Assembly: GCF_011800755.1 (NCBI RefSeq)
Contig: NZ_JAATJW010000001.1
Span: 55,968 to 119,967 of the forward strand
Direction of reading: 5' to 3'
Length of the DNA: 64,000 bases
Source of the DNA: Listeria valentina
Lineage (GTDB): Bacteria > Bacillota > Bacilli > Lactobacillales > Listeriaceae
Shown: in pieces, positions 46,600 to 57,452 of the stretch
Position numbering within the stretch: position 1 is the stretch's first letter
How the letters are laid out: each line of letters opens with the position of its first letter
Position numbers and translations under genes: made by a program
The notes under the pieces: model-generated
Told to the model about the DNA's origin: nothing
The model's database searches: none
What the model saw: the letters and a program-made list of their open reading frames with translations, nothing else

Positions 46600-47502
46600 T
46601 CATGCCCGAGGATGATGCTTCATGTAAGTAGTTTTAAGATGCTCTTTAGTCACATGGGTATAGATTTGTGTAGAAGATAAACTCGCATGGCCTAGAAGCT
46701 CTTGAACCGTACGCATATCCGCTCCGTTGTTTAAAAGATCCGTTGCAAAAGTATGTCGCAACATATGTGGATGAATTTTTCTAGTTAAAGCTGCTTTTTC
46801 AATAATCTTCGTTAAACAATAGCGAATTCCGCGAGTTGATAGCGGGTCAGCGTAATGATTTATAAGTAAAGCATCATGATGTTTATGATATTTGTTTGAG
46901 AGAATGCTCCGGCCATTTTCTAGATACGTTTGCAGTGCATCCTCCAAAAAAGAGCCAAATGGAACATATCTTTCTTTGTTTCCTTTTCCTTTTATCAAAA
47001 TAGCTTGATAGGCATTATCAATGTCAGAAAGCTGTATTTGCGCAGCTTCAGAAACACGTATTCCAGTTCCATAAAGAAGTTCTAAAATAACGCGATCACG
47101 AAGCGTAAGCGGTTCATCATTTTGATAAACGACCTGAAATAAAGCTTCCATTTCTTCATTGTAGAAAAACTTTGGAAGCCTAAGATCTTTTTTTGCGTGT
47201 GAGACATATGTAAATGGATTATCGGAAAGTACACTCTCACGAATCAAAAAATGATAAAAACTGCGCAAACTCGAAATCTTTCGTGCCACAGACGTGCGTG
47301 AAAATTGTCGTTCATTTAACATCGTTAGATACAAACGGACTACCATATAGTCTACTTCTGTGAAGCTTTCAATTGCTTGTTGATTTAAAAAAGTTTGAAA
47401 ATCATGAATATCTTCAAAATAGGCAATTTCCGTATTATCCGAATAGTTTCTTTCTACTCGAAGATAATCCATAAACTTTGGTAAAAATTGCTCTTCTTTC
47501 AT
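46600..47502 (-). CDS. xerC: Tyrosine recombinase XerC (CodV)
   Basis: A 300-residue Xer recombinase resolving chromosome dimers. N-terminal SAM-like domain ([15 protein letters not shown]), catalytic residues in [11 protein letters not shown] (Arg), IKGKGNKER (Lys), [14 protein letters not shown] (His/Arg), [15 protein letters not shown] (His, Tyr nucleophile). The ATG at 47500-47502 has GAGGTGG; the longer frame to 47538 overlaps the promoter. In the tig-distal codY operon the gene is the first cistron. Confidence 0.95.
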   Translation of the reverse strand: MKEEQFLPKFMDYLRVERNYSDNTEIAYFEDIHDFQTFLNQQAIESFTEVDYMVVRLYLTMLNERQFSRTSVARKISSLRSFYHFLIRESVLSDNPFTYVSHAKKDLRLPKFFYNEEMEALFQVVYQNDEPLTLRDRVILELLYGTGIRVSEAAQIQLSDIDNAYQAILIKGKGNKERYVPFGSFLEDALQTYLENGRSILSNKYHKHHDALLINHYADPLSTRGIRYCLTKIIEKAALTRKIHPHMLRHTFATDLLNNGADMRTVQELLGHASLSSTQIYTHVTKEHLKTTYMKHHPRA

Positions 47503-47528
47503 GATAAATCCACCTCTCAAACAATTCC

Positions 47529-47557
47529 ATCGTAACACAAGGGAAAGCGAGTTGCAA
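47529..47557 (-). promoter_or_regulatory. Promoter of xerC-hslVU-codY
   Basis: Minus-strand TTGCAA (47552-47557), 17-bp spacer, TACGAT (47529-47534), close to the xerC ribosome site. Confidence 0.6.
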
Positions 47558-47693
47558 TAATTTTACGCATTTTTCACAACATTTCCAATTAAATTAGAAT
47601 CCGCATCAATTCAAGGGTTTGAAAAGCTATAGCCAAACTGTCAAAGCTACTGTATAAAAGTTGGACTATTCAAACAAATGAAATCAAAAGAGA

Positions 47694-47722
47694 ATAAAGG
47701 CTAGCAGAAGCAGACTAGCCCT
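47694..47722 (-). terminator. Terminator after trmFO
   Basis: Stem GGCTAG/CTAGCC (47699-47704 with 47715-47720) followed by TTTATTC on the minus strand. Confidence 0.7.
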
Positions 47723-47739
47723 TATCCATTATAGTCGTT

Positions 47740-49044
47740 TTACAATTCTTCTGCAACACTTTTTATAGCCTCTAATGCTCTTTCAGCTAATTTAGCATTT
47801 CGTTCTTGTTTTGCACGGATTTTTTCAGGAAGTTCCAGGAACAATCCAAAGTTGACGTTCATTGGTTGGAAAGTTTTCGTATTCGTCGAAGTGATATAAC
47901 TCGCCATGCTGCCTATCGCACTTTCTCTTGGAAATACAACTGGCTCTTCTCCTGAAACAAAACGTGCTGCATTAATTCCAGCAGCAAGACCGCTAGCAGC
48001 TGATTCCACGTAGCCTTCTACGCCTGTCATTTGACCGGCAAAGAACAAATCTTTTCGCGTTTTTAGTTGATACGTATTTTGCATCGCCTTTGGGGAATTG
48101 ATAAAGGTGTTTCGGTGCATCACACCATAACGAATGATTTCAGCATTCTCTAAACCAGGAATCATTTGGAAAACACGTTTTTGTTCGCCCCATTTTAAAT
48201 GCGTTTGGAAACCTACCATATTGTAGAGCGTCCCAGCTGCATCATCTTGACGAAGTTGGAGTACCGCATAAGGACGCTTGCCTGTTTTCGGATCTTCCAA
48301 TCCGACTGGTTTAAGAGGACCAAACAACATGGTTTTGATTCCCCGTTTTGCCATCACTTCAATCGGCATACAGCCTTCAAAGAAAATTTCTTTTTCAAAG
48401 CTTTTTAATTCAGCTGTTTCCGCACTGATCAAAGCTTCATAGAAGGCAGTAAACTCCTCTTGTGTCATTGGACAGTTGAGATAAGCTGCTTCCCCTTTGT
48501 CATAACGCGATTTCAAATAAACTTTATCCATGTCAATGCTATCTTTTTCGATGATTGGTGCTGCTGCATCGTAAAAATACAGATAATCTTCTCCGGTCAC
48601 TTTGCGAATTTCTTCAGCCAAAGCCTCACTTGTGAGCGGTCCAGTAGCAATAATCGTTGGACCTTCTGGAATTTCTGTTACTTCTTCGTTAAAGACTGTA
48701 ACAAGCGGATGATTTTTCACTTGTTCCGTTACATATCCAGAAAATTCATGGCGATCAACCGCAAGCGCTCCTCCCGCAGGGACAGAAGCAAGGTCAGCTG
48801 CTTTGATAATAATCGAATCGAGCATTCGCATTTCTTCTTTGATCACACCAACAGCATTTGTTAAGCCATTTGCACGAAGTGAGTTCGTACAAACTAGCTC
48901 GGCAAATTTATCGGTGTGATGCGCAGGGGTTTGCTTAACAGGGCGCATTTCGTACAAATGTACCTTTATGCCACGCTTTGCTAATTGCCAAGCAGCTTCA
49001 CTTCCTGCTAGTCCTGCTCCAATTACATTGACTGTTTTCTCCAA
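47740..49044 (-). CDS. trmFO: tRNA (uracil-54-C5)-methyltransferase TrmFO
   Basis: A 434-residue folate/FAD-dependent enzyme making ribothymidine 54 in tRNA. FAD motif [21 protein letters not shown], the [17 protein letters not shown] block with a conserved Cys, [14 protein letters not shown] (second Cys region) and [25 protein letters not shown]. Formerly Gid. Lies 31 nt after topA, same strand. Confidence 0.96.
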   Translation of the reverse strand: MEKTVNVIGAGLAGSEAAWQLAKRGIKVHLYEMRPVKQTPAHHTDKFAELVCTNSLRANGLTNAVGVIKEEMRMLDSIIIKAADLASVPAGGALAVDRHEFSGYVTEQVKNHPLVTVFNEEVTEIPEGPTIIATGPLTSEALAEEIRKVTGEDYLYFYDAAAPIIEKDSIDMDKVYLKSRYDKGEAAYLNCPMTQEEFTAFYEALISAETAELKSFEKEIFFEGCMPIEVMAKRGIKTMLFGPLKPVGLEDPKTGKRPYAVLQLRQDDAAGTLYNMVGFQTHLKWGEQKRVFQMIPGLENAEIIRYGVMHRNTFINSPKAMQNTYQLKTRKDLFFAGQMTGVEGYVESAASGLAAGINAARFVSGEEPVVFPRESAIGSMASYITSTNTKTFQPMNVNFGLFLELPEKIRAKQERNAKLAERALEAIKSVAEEL

Positions 49045-49075
49045 CTAACCTTCCTCCTTCAAAACGACTTCCAAC

Positions 49076-51154
49076 TTATTTTTGTGCTTCTTCTTTGTAA
49101 TCACAGTTCGTACACTGCACTTGAACACCTTTTTTCAATTTCTTCTCAACAAGTGCGTGCTCACCACATTTCGGACAAGGACGTTCAACCGGTTTATCCC
49201 AAGATACATAATCACAATCTGGGTACCGATTACAGCCATAAAAAATACGGTTTTTCTTGCTTTTTCTTTCGATAACTTGCCCTTCACGACATTTCGGACA
49301 AGTAACGCCAATTTCTTTTACAATCGCCTTTGTGTTGCGACATTCAGGAAAACGACTGCAAGCTAAGAACTTCCCGTATTTTCCCATTTTATATACCATA
49401 GGAGCACCACAAACATCACAATCAATCCCTGCAGGCTCATCTTTAATTTCAATTTTTTCCATTTCTTCATCCGCGCGTTTCACATGCGGTTCAAATTGCT
49501 TATAAAACTCATCAATTACTTTGATCCATTGCATTTTCCCATGTTCAATCTCATCCAGATCGTTTTCCATGTCCGCCGTAAAGCTAACATCTAAAATTTC
49601 CGGGAAGTATTCAGCGATCATTTCGTTGACGATTTCTCCCAGTTCAGTTGGCGCAAAACGTTTATTAGTTAGTGAAACGTAATTACGACGTTGAATGGTA
49701 TCAATCGTTGGTGAATAAGTAGAAGGTCTACCCACACCAATCTCTTCAAGTGTCCGCACAAGTCTCGCTTCTGTATAGCGTGGAGGTGGCTGTGTGAAAT
49801 GTTGACGCTGTTCAAGCGACTCCGAGGTCACTTTATCGCCTTGTTTTAACTCTGGTAAAATGTTTTCTTTTTCTTCTTTATTATCGTCGTTACTTTCAAC
49901 ATAAACTTTCATGAAACCAGCAAATTTGATTTTCGAACCATTTGCTCGGAAGCGAACCCCGTTATTTTCCATATCCACACGCATCGTATCAAGAACAGCA
50001 GGTGTCATCTGGCTTGCAACAAAGCGTTCCCAAATCAAACGATAAAGTCGAAGTTGATCGCGACTTAAGTATTCTTTCATTTCTTGTGGTGAACGTAAAA
50101 CACTCGTTGGCCGAATCGCTTCATGGGCATCTTGTGAACCCTTTTGATTCTTATCTTGCCGCTTTTTCTTGCGTGCAAAATCAGTCCCATAATTTTCTTC
50201 AATATAGTTGTAAGCTTCATTTGTTGCTGTGTCGGAAATTCGAGTTGAGTCCGTACGCATATAGGTAATTAAACCAACCGTTCCTTGTCTCCCCAGTTTT
50301 ATTCCTTCATAAAGTTGTTGCGCAAGCATCATTGTTTTACGCGTTCTAAAGTTCAGTTTACGCGCAGCTTCTTGTTGAAGCGAAGAAGTTGTGAATGGTG
50401 CAGCTGGATTACGAAGCCGTTCTTTTTTCGTAACTTCTACCACTTCATATTCTTTACCTTTGATTTTGGCCATAACTTCTTTAACATCTGCAGCATTTTG
50501 TAATTTTTTCTTTTTGCCATCTACGCCATAAAAATTAGCTTGAAAAGCCTTACGACCCTTTTTGAAGTTGCCATCAATCGTCCAGTATTCCTCAGGTTTA
50601 AAGTTATTGATTTCTTTTTCACGATCAATAATCAAACGAAGTGCAATCGACTGTACACGTCCTGCACTCAAACCTTTTTTAATTTTTTTCCAAAGAATGG
50701 GGCTGATGTTGTAACCTACAAGTCTGTCAAGTACACGCCGAGCTTGCTGGGCATCAACAAGATCCATATCAATCTTACGCGGATGTTTAAAAGATTCCTT
50801 AACAGCATCTTTCGTGATTTCATTAAAAACGACCCGCAGATCGTCTGATTGATCAAGTTCTAAGCTATTCGCTAAATGCCAAGCGATTGCTTCTCCTTCT
50901 CTGTCGGGGTCAGCTGCGAGATAAACTTTTTTAGCTTTTTTAGCCGCTTGTTTCAATTCTTTTAAAACAGGTCCTTTACCACGGATCGTAATATATTTAG
51001 GTTCAAAGTCATGTTCAAAATCAACGCCCATCTGGCTCTTCGGTAAATCGCGAACATGTCCCATTGAAGCTTTAACTTGATATTTTTTTCCGAGATATTT
51101 TTCAATTGTTTTAGCTTTTGCTGGTGATTCTACAATAACAAGATAGTCTGCCAT
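49076..51154 (-). CDS. topA: DNA topoisomerase I
   Basis: A 692-residue type IA topoisomerase relaxing negative supercoils. Toprim start [19 protein letters not shown], acidic [12 protein letters not shown], active-site Tyr in [14 protein letters not shown], then three C4 zinc ribbons (CDVC/CSRFPEC, CPKC/CNRYPDC, CPKC/CTNC). Strong promoter at 51278-51306 with a leader of about 120 nt. Confidence 0.97.
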   Translation of the reverse strand: MADYLVIVESPAKAKTIEKYLGKKYQVKASMGHVRDLPKSQMGVDFEHDFEPKYITIRGKGPVLKELKQAAKKAKKVYLAADPDREGEAIAWHLANSLELDQSDDLRVVFNEITKDAVKESFKHPRKIDMDLVDAQQARRVLDRLVGYNISPILWKKIKKGLSAGRVQSIALRLIIDREKEINNFKPEEYWTIDGNFKKGRKAFQANFYGVDGKKKKLQNAADVKEVMAKIKGKEYEVVEVTKKERLRNPAAPFTTSSLQQEAARKLNFRTRKTMMLAQQLYEGIKLGRQGTVGLITYMRTDSTRISDTATNEAYNYIEENYGTDFARKKKRQDKNQKGSQDAHEAIRPTSVLRSPQEMKEYLSRDQLRLYRLIWERFVASQMTPAVLDTMRVDMENNGVRFRANGSKIKFAGFMKVYVESNDDNKEEKENILPELKQGDKVTSESLEQRQHFTQPPPRYTEARLVRTLEEIGVGRPSTYSPTIDTIQRRNYVSLTNKRFAPTELGEIVNEMIAEYFPEILDVSFTADMENDLDEIEHGKMQWIKVIDEFYKQFEPHVKRADEEMEKIEIKDEPAGIDCDVCGAPMVYKMGKYGKFLACSRFPECRNTKAIVKEIGVTCPKCREGQVIERKSKKNRIFYGCNRYPDCDYVSWDKPVERPCPKCGEHALVEKKLKKGVQVQCTNCDYKEEAQK

Positions 51155-51247
51155 GTATTCATTTCCTCCCTAATTGGGTCAAATAAACGGGCTAAATAAA
51201 TGATGAAGCTTTTATTTTTTGCCTCGTTGTACTGTTCAAATTATCCA

Positions 51248-51263
51248 AAGTGTTCGAACAACT
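51248..51263. promoter_or_regulatory. Palindrome in the topA leader
   Basis: A ten-base perfect palindrome TGTTCGAACA near 51251-51260, downstream of the topA start site. Its half sites are those of a LexA box but in the reverse arrangement, so it is not a LexA operator. Function unknown. Confidence 0.35.
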
Positions 51264-51277
51264 TGATTCAGTAGTCA

Positions 51278-51306
51278 ATCATAGCCCGTAAAAAATAGTT
51301 TGTCAA
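51278..51306 (-). promoter_or_regulatory. SigA promoter of topA
   Basis: Perfect TTGACA (51301-51306), 17-bp spacer, TATGAT (51278-51283), minus strand. Confidence 0.88.
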
Positions 51307-51439
51307 TCCATATATTTCTCAAACTAAATTTTACGCACTTAATATAGAAGGTTTATGCCGTCCCTTAGCAAACTTATCTTAAAAATTTTAGAAATGCAAG
51401 CTAAATCCCCTGTTTCTCATGAAAATTTAATTCTTTGAG

Positions 51440-52265
51440 TCAAAATATGAAACTTTCCACAACCTGCTTAGGGTTTGTCACAAGCCTTGCCCCTTCCATA
51501 ATCAGTGAATGTGCGCCCGCTGAGCCATCTGAAAAAATATTTCCAGGAACCACAAAAACTTCCCGATTTTGTTCAACTGCATACTGAATAGTAAGAAGTG
51601 ACCCTCCTCGCAATTTTTCCTCCGTAAGCAGTATTCCTCTCGCAAGTCCGCTTAGCAGCCTGCTTCGTTCCTCCAAAAATTTAGAGTCAAACACAGTGTC
51701 TGGCGCATATTCAGAAATTGTTACCCCTTTCTGCTCAACTTTTTCAAGCAAAGACCGACTGTTTTTCGGGAAAATGGAGTGATGCCCTGACGCTAATACA
51801 CACACTACGTGGCCACCTAGTCCAACTGACGTTCTCAAAACAGTTTCTTCCGTTCAAAGTACCAGTCAGCACTCCAAATTTCGATTTCATCAAGCCTCTT
51901 GTAAAAAAACGAGCCACTGCCTTTCCGTAAGGGCGCATCTGATGTGCTCCAATCACCGTAATCAAGTCCTTTGTTAACAATGAAAAGTCTCCTTTCGCAA
52001 ACAGAAACGGAGGTGGATAAGCAATCTCGCGTAACAGATAAGGATAGCAATCTTCATCATAAAAAACGAGTCGCCCACCTTCCTCAAAAAAAATGGGAAA
52101 GCCTATCGTTTCGCTCTCCACGCACTTTCGTTCCTCCCTAGATAAGCACGTCAAAATTCCTTTGCTCGTTTTTTGATTACGATACTGATCAAATAGTTCT
52201 GCGCGCCTCCTAGCAGGTAACCTAGCCAGCCGCCTCCATTCAGAATGATCCATTTTAAAACCCAT
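51440..52265 (-). pseudogene. dprA: DNA-processing protein DprA/Smf, frameshifted
   Basis: Two overlapping frames together cover a normal DprA of about 275 residues. The first (from the ATG at 52263-52265 with a GGAGG site) holds the N-terminal helical part and the start of the Rossmann-like fold (LITVIGAHQMRPYGKAVARFF); the second (from about 51838) continues with VGLGGHVVCVLASGHHSIFPK, RGILLTEEKLRGGSLLT and VFVVPGNIFSDGSAGAHSLI. Removing one base from the four-A run at 51837-51840 joins them. The usual GSR and SGLARGID motifs are also altered (GAH, TGTLNGRN), which favours decay over sequencing error. Normal role: loading RecA on incoming DNA in transformation. Confidence 0.8.
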
Positions 52266-52343
52266 TAATTCAACCTCCTTTTTAGCTATCTTACTGAAAG
52301 TTATCATCAAGGTAAAATCCACAAAATAAGTTTTTCAAGCAAG

Positions 52344-52371
52344 CAAAAAAGCTGCCTGCAAACAGACAGCT
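52344..52371 (-). terminator. Terminator after rnhB
   Basis: A 9-bp stem (52350-52358 with 52363-52371) with a T-run on the minus strand, separating rnhB from dprA. Confidence 0.88.
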
Positions 52372-52410
52372 CATTATCAGACTTTTATTTAGTTTTCTAC
52401 ACCCAATTTT

Positions 52411-53175
52411 TCAAGCAAAAAACGATTTTACGGGAGCAAAGCTTACTCGGTGAATCGGGCATGGTCCAAGTTTTTCTAAGCCTTCAAGATGCTTTTTCGT
52501 TCCATAGCCCATGTTATTTTGAAAATCATAACCTGGATAGAGCTCTTCAAATTCACACATCATTCGGTCTCGTTCTACTTTAGCCAAGATGGAAGCCGCT
52601 GCGATCGAAATACTTTTCGCATCTCCTTTAATGATTGAGCATTCATTTTCAAAGTGACCAAGTGGCATCGCATCAATTAACGTATAATCAGGCGTAACAG
52701 AAAGTTGATCCAAAGCCTCTTTCATCGCGCATTTTGTCGCTTCATAAATGTTAATTTCATCAATCACTTCGTGCGAAACTACACCAATTCCATATGAAAC
52801 AGCTTGTTTTTTAATCTCTTCACTATAAAAAAGACGCTTTGCTTCACTAAGCTGTTTGGAATCATTCATTCCGAGTAATTCAAAATCCTCTTTTAAAATC
52901 ACAGCTGCAGCAACCACTGGACCGGCAAGTGGGCCTCTTCCCACTTCGTCCACACCTGCAATTTGCAGATAGCCTTGCTCCCGGTAAAACAACTCATAGG
53001 CTTTCATTTCTTGAAATTGTTCCTGTAGTTTTTTTTGCTTTTCTAAACGCCTTTCAGCAGCAACAACTAGTTTGGCTACCCCTTTTCTGGAATCCTCTCG
53101 AAATAAGAGCAATTCGTCCTCAGTCTGCACCTTCTCGAGCAAGCTTTTCACGTCAGCTATCGATAGTTTCTGCAT
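52411..53175 (-). CDS. rnhB: Ribonuclease HII
   Basis: A 254-residue RNase HII removing RNA from RNA-DNA hybrids and single ribonucleotides. The catalytic motif [20 protein letters not shown] (Asp, Glu) is near residue 75, followed by [19 protein letters not shown] and [12 protein letters not shown]. The N-terminal 70 residues are the usual Firmicute extension. The ATG at 53173-53175 overlaps the rbgA end by 23 nt; the longer frame to 53205 lacks a good site. Confidence 0.95.
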   Translation of the reverse strand: MQKLSIADVKSLLEKVQTEDELLLFREDSRKGVAKLVVAAERRLEKQKKLQEQFQEMKAYELFYREQGYLQIAGVDEVGRGPLAGPVVAAAVILKEDFELLGMNDSKQLSEAKRLFYSEEIKKQAVSYGIGVVSHEVIDEINIYEATKCAMKEALDQLSVTPDYTLIDAMPLGHFENECSIIKGDAKSISIAAASILAKVERDRMMCEFEELYPGYDFQNNMGYGTKKHLEGLEKLGPCPIHRVSFAPVKSFFA

Positions 53176-54034
53176 CTTCCGCGTCCTCTTTTTCTGGAAA
53201 GTCAAAGGAGAGTCTTCCTAATTTTTGTGTGCGAATTTCACGTACAACAAATTCTGCAGCACGCCCATAATCGGCATCACCGTATCTGTCCAAGAATCCT
53301 CTTCTTTCCGCAATTTCTTTCAACCATTCAATTCCCGTTTCATTTTCCGACTCTACTTGATGCCATTTGTGAAATTGACTTGGGTAGTGAGTATGAATAA
53401 ACGTTAACCCAAAAACTGCGATATCTTCCATATTCAGCAAGTCATCTTTTATAGCGCCCGTTAAAGCTAATTTATAGCCTACCTCTTGGTCTTCAAATTT
53501 TGGCCAAAGAATACCAGGCGTATCAAGTAGTTCAAGCGCTTTCCCCACTTTTATCCATTGTTGGGCTTTCGTTACACCCGGTTTGTTTCCTGTTTTGGCA
53601 ATATTTTTCTTAGCAAGCCGGTTAATGAGCGTGGATTTCCCCACATTCGGAATCCCTAAAATCATTGCTCGAATCGCACGCGGTCTCATTCCACGTTCTC
53701 TTAAGCGCGCAAATTTTTCAGCCATAAGCGCCTCAGCTGCTTTTTCAATCGCATGCATATTCTTTCCCTGCTGCGCGTTCACCGCAACAGCCATGAGCCC
53801 TTTTTCCTTAAAATGTCGAATCCAAGCTTGCGTTGTCTTTTCGTCTGCCATATCAGCTTTATTCAAGATAATCACTCTTTTTTTCTGATGAATAATTTCT
53901 TCAAGCATAGGATTGGAAGATGAAACAGGAATGCGCGCATCAACCAATTCAAAAATCACATCTACTAATTTTAATTTTTCCGTCACTTCACGGCGAGCTT
54001 TCGCCATGTGACCAGGAAACCACTGAATTGTCAT
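53153..54034 (-). CDS. rbgA: Ribosome biogenesis GTPase RbgA (YlqF)
   Basis: A 293-residue circularly permuted GTPase for late 50S assembly. Motif order is G4 NKAD (about 59), then G1 GIPNVGKST (about 127), G2-like GVTK and G3 DTPGILWP, with a C-terminal RNA-binding helical part. Downstream of sipZ by 12 nt, upstream of rnhB with overlap. Confidence 0.96.
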   Translation of the reverse strand: MTIQWFPGHMAKARREVTEKLKLVDVIFELVDARIPVSSSNPMLEEIIHQKKRVIILNKADMADEKTTQAWIRHFKEKGLMAVAVNAQQGKNMHAIEKAAEALMAEKFARLRERGMRPRAIRAMILGIPNVGKSTLINRLAKKNIAKTGNKPGVTKAQQWIKVGKALELLDTPGILWPKFEDQEVGYKLALTGAIKDDLLNMEDIAVFGLTFIHTHYPSQFHKWHQVESENETGIEWLKEIAERRGFLDRYGDADYGRAAEFVVREIRTQKLGRLSFDFPEKEDAEDAETIDS

Positions 54035-54046
54035 CTATTTATACTC

Positions 54047-54607
54047 CTACTTTATAATTTTGGCATTATCAATTGGCCAGTAACTTAGCGGGGCTGTTCC
54101 TAGCACTTTACTTTTTGAGATTGGACCAACAATGCGACTATCACGACTAGCTCGCCTGTTATCCCCTAATACAAAATAAGTATCTTTTGGAACTTTACCA
54201 TCTTTCAGCATTTCTTTCGTGCTATAGTTTTCTGTCAAATAGCCTTCCTTCATTTTCTTACGATACGTATCTAAATACGGCTCCTCATATCTTTTTCCAT
54301 TTACATAGAGCACATCAGATCTATATTCAACTTCATCGCCGGGAAGTCCAATCACACGTTTAATATAATCTGTCTTCCCTTCTCGAAACACAATCACATC
54401 AAATCGTTCAATTTTATCAAAGCGATTAATGATTACTCGGTCCCCATCACGCAAGGTCGGCATCATAGAAACACCGTCTACCATGATTGGAATGAATAAA
54501 TAGAAGCGGATAATCATCGCCAAAACAACGGCCACGACAAGCGCCCAAATCCACGCCCAAAGCATTTTCAAATTTTTCTCTTTCACGTTCTGCACCGCCT
54601 CAATCAA
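54047..54607 (-). CDS. sipZ: Type I signal peptidase SipZ
   Basis: A 186-residue membrane serine protease with one N-terminal helix (MLWAWIWALVVAVVLAMIIRFYLF). Catalytic Ser in DGVSMMPTL, Lys in DYIKRVIGLPGDEV, and the closing box GDNRRASRDSRIVG. The first of three tandem signal peptidases nearest rbgA, matching the L. monocytogenes sipXYZ order. Possible own -10 (TATAAT, 54634 region). Confidence 0.93.
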   Translation of the reverse strand: MIEAVQNVKEKNLKMLWAWIWALVVAVVLAMIIRFYLFIPIMVDGVSMMPTLRDGDRVIINRFDKIERFDVIVFREGKTDYIKRVIGLPGDEVEYRSDVLYVNGKRYEEPYLDTYRKKMKEGYLTENYSTKEMLKDGKVPKDTYFVLGDNRRASRDSRIVGPISKSKVLGTAPLSYWPIDNAKIIK

Positions 54608-54656
54608 ACTTCCAAACCTCTATCCGTATTATAAACGAAAAAAAGCTCGCTGAATA

Positions 54657-54689
54657 GCCAAAAATCCGTGAAGCAGCTTCACGGATTTT
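54657..54689 (-). terminator. Terminator after sipY
   Basis: A 13-bp perfect stem AAAATCCGTGAAG/CTTCACGGATTTT with a three-base loop and T-run on the minus strand; it separates sipY from sipZ. Confidence 0.9.
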
Positions 54690-54699
54690 ACTTTTCATT

Positions 54700-55251
54700 T
54701 TATTTCTTACCAAAGTTCATGACAACGCCATCCACAGCGGATGCATTAATAAAACCAAATATTCGACTGTCCATGCTTCCTTCGCGATTATCTCCAAGTA
54801 CGAAAAGCTTGCCATCAGGGACAGTTTTGGAACCCGTGATGTCTTTCAGGGTAAAGTCTCCATCACCATCTCCCGGTTCCCGGTAAGTCTTCATACCATC
54901 CGCCAAGTAAGACTCATTATGCTTTTTACCATTCACATAAAGTTCGCCGTTCTTAAATTCAATTTTATCACCTGGAACTCCGATTACACGTTTGATGAAA
55001 TATTTCCCTTCGTCGCCTGTCGATACCGGAGCATCAAAAACAATTTTATCAAACCGATCTGGTTTGGTTATTTTTTCAATAAAAATCCGATTGCCATCTT
55101 CATAAGTAGGATACATTGACATGCCATCAACTTTTACTGGAGCAAATACAAAAGTACGTACGAGCATTGCAATCCCAACTGCTACCAAAATGACAAGGAT
55201 CCAGCTCAGTATTTGTCGCCAAACGGATTTTTTCTTTACTTCTTCTGTCAT
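54700..55251 (-). CDS. sipY: Type I signal peptidase SipY
   Basis: A 183-residue signal peptidase: N-terminal helix (QILSWILVILVAVGIAMLVRTF), Ser in DGMSMYPTY, Lys in YFIKRVIGVPGDKI, GDNREGSMDSRIFG box. More divergent from its two neighbours than they are from each other, with an insertion around YREPGDGDGDFTL. Separate terminator implies its own transcript. Confidence 0.93.
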   Translation of the reverse strand: MTEEVKKKSVWRQILSWILVILVAVGIAMLVRTFVFAPVKVDGMSMYPTYEDGNRIFIEKITKPDRFDKIVFDAPVSTGDEGKYFIKRVIGVPGDKIEFKNGELYVNGKKHNESYLADGMKTYREPGDGDGDFTLKDITGSKTVPDGKLFVLGDNREGSMDSRIFGFINASAVDGVVMNFGKK

Positions 55252-55357
55252 AAAATTTCTACTTCCTCTCGAATAAGCCTGCTTCTAGTCAGATATTTTT
55301 TCTCATAATCCCATTAATTATTTTGATTGTAAAGAAAACAAGTCTATATTCTAACCC

Positions 55358-55915
55358 TCACCTTTTCAGTGAGCTTCCAAATGAAATGACTTTGCCAATC
55401 ACATCATCTTCACTAATAAATCCGATATAGCGGCTGTCTTTACTAATTCGCCGATTATCGCCTAAAACAAATAAGTGATTTTTCGGTACGACTTTCGCAT
55501 TTTTAACTGCAGGCAAATCTTCAAGTTTAAAATTATTTGTTAAATAGCCATTTGCAATTTTTTCTTTTTCACCATCTAAATACGGTTCATCATACTTCTT
55601 GCCATTAATATATAGCGTATCTTTTTTATACTTCACTGTATCTCCAGGAAGTCCAATCACTCGTTTAATATACTCTGCTCCTTTTTCATCAGGTGCAGGG
55701 AATACAATAATGTCAAACCTTTTCGGCGTTGAAAGTTTATTGATAAATAAGTGCTCACCATCATGAAGCGTTGGATCCATTGAATCCCCGTAAACCGTTA
55801 CCGGTGAAATCAAAAAATAACGAATCGCAAAAGCCACAACTAAAGCGATCAGAATGACTTTCAGCCAACCGAAGATAGACGAAAAAAAAGTACCTTTTCC
55901 TTGTTCTTTTTTCAT
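55358..55915 (-). CDS. sipX: Type I signal peptidase SipX
   Basis: A 185-residue signal peptidase: N-terminal helix (VILIALVVAFAIRYFLI), Ser in YGDSMDPTL, Lys in EYIKRVIGLPGDTV, GDNRRISKDSRYIG box. Nearest clpX; in L. monocytogenes the three sip genes differ in contribution to secretion, but that cannot be read from this sequence. Confidence 0.93.
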   Translation of the reverse strand: MKKEQGKGTFFSSIFGWLKVILIALVVAFAIRYFLISPVTVYGDSMDPTLHDGEHLFINKLSTPKRFDIIVFPAPDEKGAEYIKRVIGLPGDTVKYKKDTLYINGKKYDEPYLDGEKEKIANGYLTNNFKLEDLPAVKNAKVVPKNHLFVLGDNRRISKDSRYIGFISEDDVIGKVISFGSSLKR

Positions 55916-55992
55916 CCCTTCAATTCCTCTCTAAATGAATTTATTAAAGTATAGCATGAAAAATCAGTGTGTCCAAGAAATGCTTTGGAAGC

Positions 55993-56028
55993 TAAAAAAG
56001 CCAACACCTTAAAAAGATGCTGGCTTTT
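55993..56028 (-). terminator. Terminator after clpX
   Basis: Stem AAAAGCCA/TGGCTTTT (55996-56003 with 56021-56028) with A/T-rich loop and T-run on the minus strand. Confidence 0.75.
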
Positions 56029-56030
56029 CC

Positions 56031-57296
56031 TCATGCTGAAGTTTTCGTCGGGATTACAGAGCCGTCGTCTAACTGCATCTGTGGATATTCTTCTCCCGTA
56101 ACGGCTTCTTTCGTAATGATACACTTAGCGATATCATCTCGAGATGGAATTTCAAACATCACATCAAGCATAATGCGTTCAATGATCGAACGAAGACCAC
56201 GCGCACCTGTCTTCCGGTGGATCGCTTCTTTCGCAATTTCAAGAAGTGCTCCGTCCGTAAATTCAAGTTCTACATCATCAAGTTCTAACATTTTTTGATA
56301 TTGCTTAACAAGCGCATTTTTAGGTTGTGTCAGGATAGAAACTAGTGTTTCTTCGTCAAGTTGTTCAAGTGTTGCAATAACCGGCAAACGTCCGATAAAT
56401 TCAGGAATCAAACCGAATTTAAGCAAATCTTCCGGTACCACTTTAGACAAATAAGTTTCATCTTCATCAAGCACTTCGTTTTCAGTGCCGAATCCGATTA
56501 CCTTCTCTCCCATACGGTTTTTGACGATTTGTTCGATCCCGTCAAAAGCACCGCCGACGATAAATAAAATGTTGCTTGTATCAATTTGAATAAATTCTTG
56601 ATGCGGATGCTTTCTGCCCCCTTGCGGAGGAACACTTGCAACAGTACCTTCTAGAATTTTAAGCAAGGCTTGTTGAACCCCTTCCCCTGAAACATCTCGA
56701 GTAATCGAAGGATTTTCAGACTTGCGGGCAACCTTATCAATTTCATCAATGTAAATAATGCCTTTTTCAGCTTTTTCTACATCAAAATCCGCCGCTTGAA
56801 TCAACTTAAGCAAGATATTTTCAACATCTTCTCCAACATATCCAGCTTCGGTAAGTGAAGTGGCATCAGCAATTGCAAACGGAACATTTAAAATGCGTGC
56901 AAGAGTTTGTGCAAGAAGTGTCTTCCCGCTTCCTGTTGGACCGATAATACAAATGTTACTCTTTGAAAGTTCTACATCATCTTCTGCCGATTCATTGGAA
57001 TTAATACGTTTATAATGGTTATATACAGCAACAGAAAGCGCCTTTTTCGCACGCTCCTGACCAATGACATAATCACTTAAAATCGAACGGATTTCATGTG
57101 GTTTTGGAACCTCGCCAAAATCAACCGCTTCCGATACGTTCAGTTCTTCTTCAATGATCTCGTTGCAAAGTTCGATGCATTCATCACAAATATATACGCC
57201 TGGGCCAGCAACAAGTTTTCTAACTTGGTCTTGAGTTTTTCCACAAAAGGAGCACTTAAGTTGACCTTTTTCATCATTAAATTTGAACAAATTCAT
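56031..57296 (-). CDS. clpX: ATP-dependent protease ATPase subunit ClpX
   Basis: A 421-residue AAA+ unfoldase partner of ClpP. N-terminal C4 zinc domain ([11 protein letters not shown] ... CDECIELC), Walker [16 protein letters not shown], Walker [15 protein letters not shown], sensor [11 protein letters not shown] and the ClpP-docking IGF-type loop KVIGFGTE. 156 nt after tig, closed by its own terminator. Confidence 0.98.
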   Translation of the reverse strand: MNLFKFNDEKGQLKCSFCGKTQDQVRKLVAGPGVYICDECIELCNEIIEEELNVSEAVDFGEVPKPHEIRSILSDYVIGQERAKKALSVAVYNHYKRINSNESAEDDVELSKSNICIIGPTGSGKTLLAQTLARILNVPFAIADATSLTEAGYVGEDVENILLKLIQAADFDVEKAEKGIIYIDEIDKVARKSENPSITRDVSGEGVQQALLKILEGTVASVPPQGGRKHPHQEFIQIDTSNILFIVGGAFDGIEQIVKNRMGEKVIGFGTENEVLDEDETYLSKVVPEDLLKFGLIPEFIGRLPVIATLEQLDEETLVSILTQPKNALVKQYQKMLELDDVELEFTDGALLEIAKEAIHRKTGARGLRSIIERIMLDVMFEIPSRDDIAKCIITKEAVTGEEYPQMQLDDGSVIPTKTSA

Positions 57297-57391
57297 TTCA
57301 CCCCTTCATATCAATGGAATCGAGGTTTTTCAATTCCTTGTGATACTAATCATAGCACCACCACTCAAAAAATACTACTCATCTGATTTAT

Positions 57392-57427
57392 AAAAAAGAA
57401 AGGACATGAGAGCATTCTCGTGTCCTT
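57392..57427 (-). terminator. Terminator after tig
   Basis: A 12-bp stem (57400-57411 with 57416-57427, one G-U) and a T-run on the minus strand. Confidence 0.85.
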
Positions 57428-57452
57428 CTGTTACAAAAACCGATGTGTCCTT

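Noticed and set aside
51251..51260. TGTTCGAACA as a LexA box for topA
   Set aside because: The half sites are in the reverse order relative to CGAAC-N4-GTTCG, so LexA binding is not expected.
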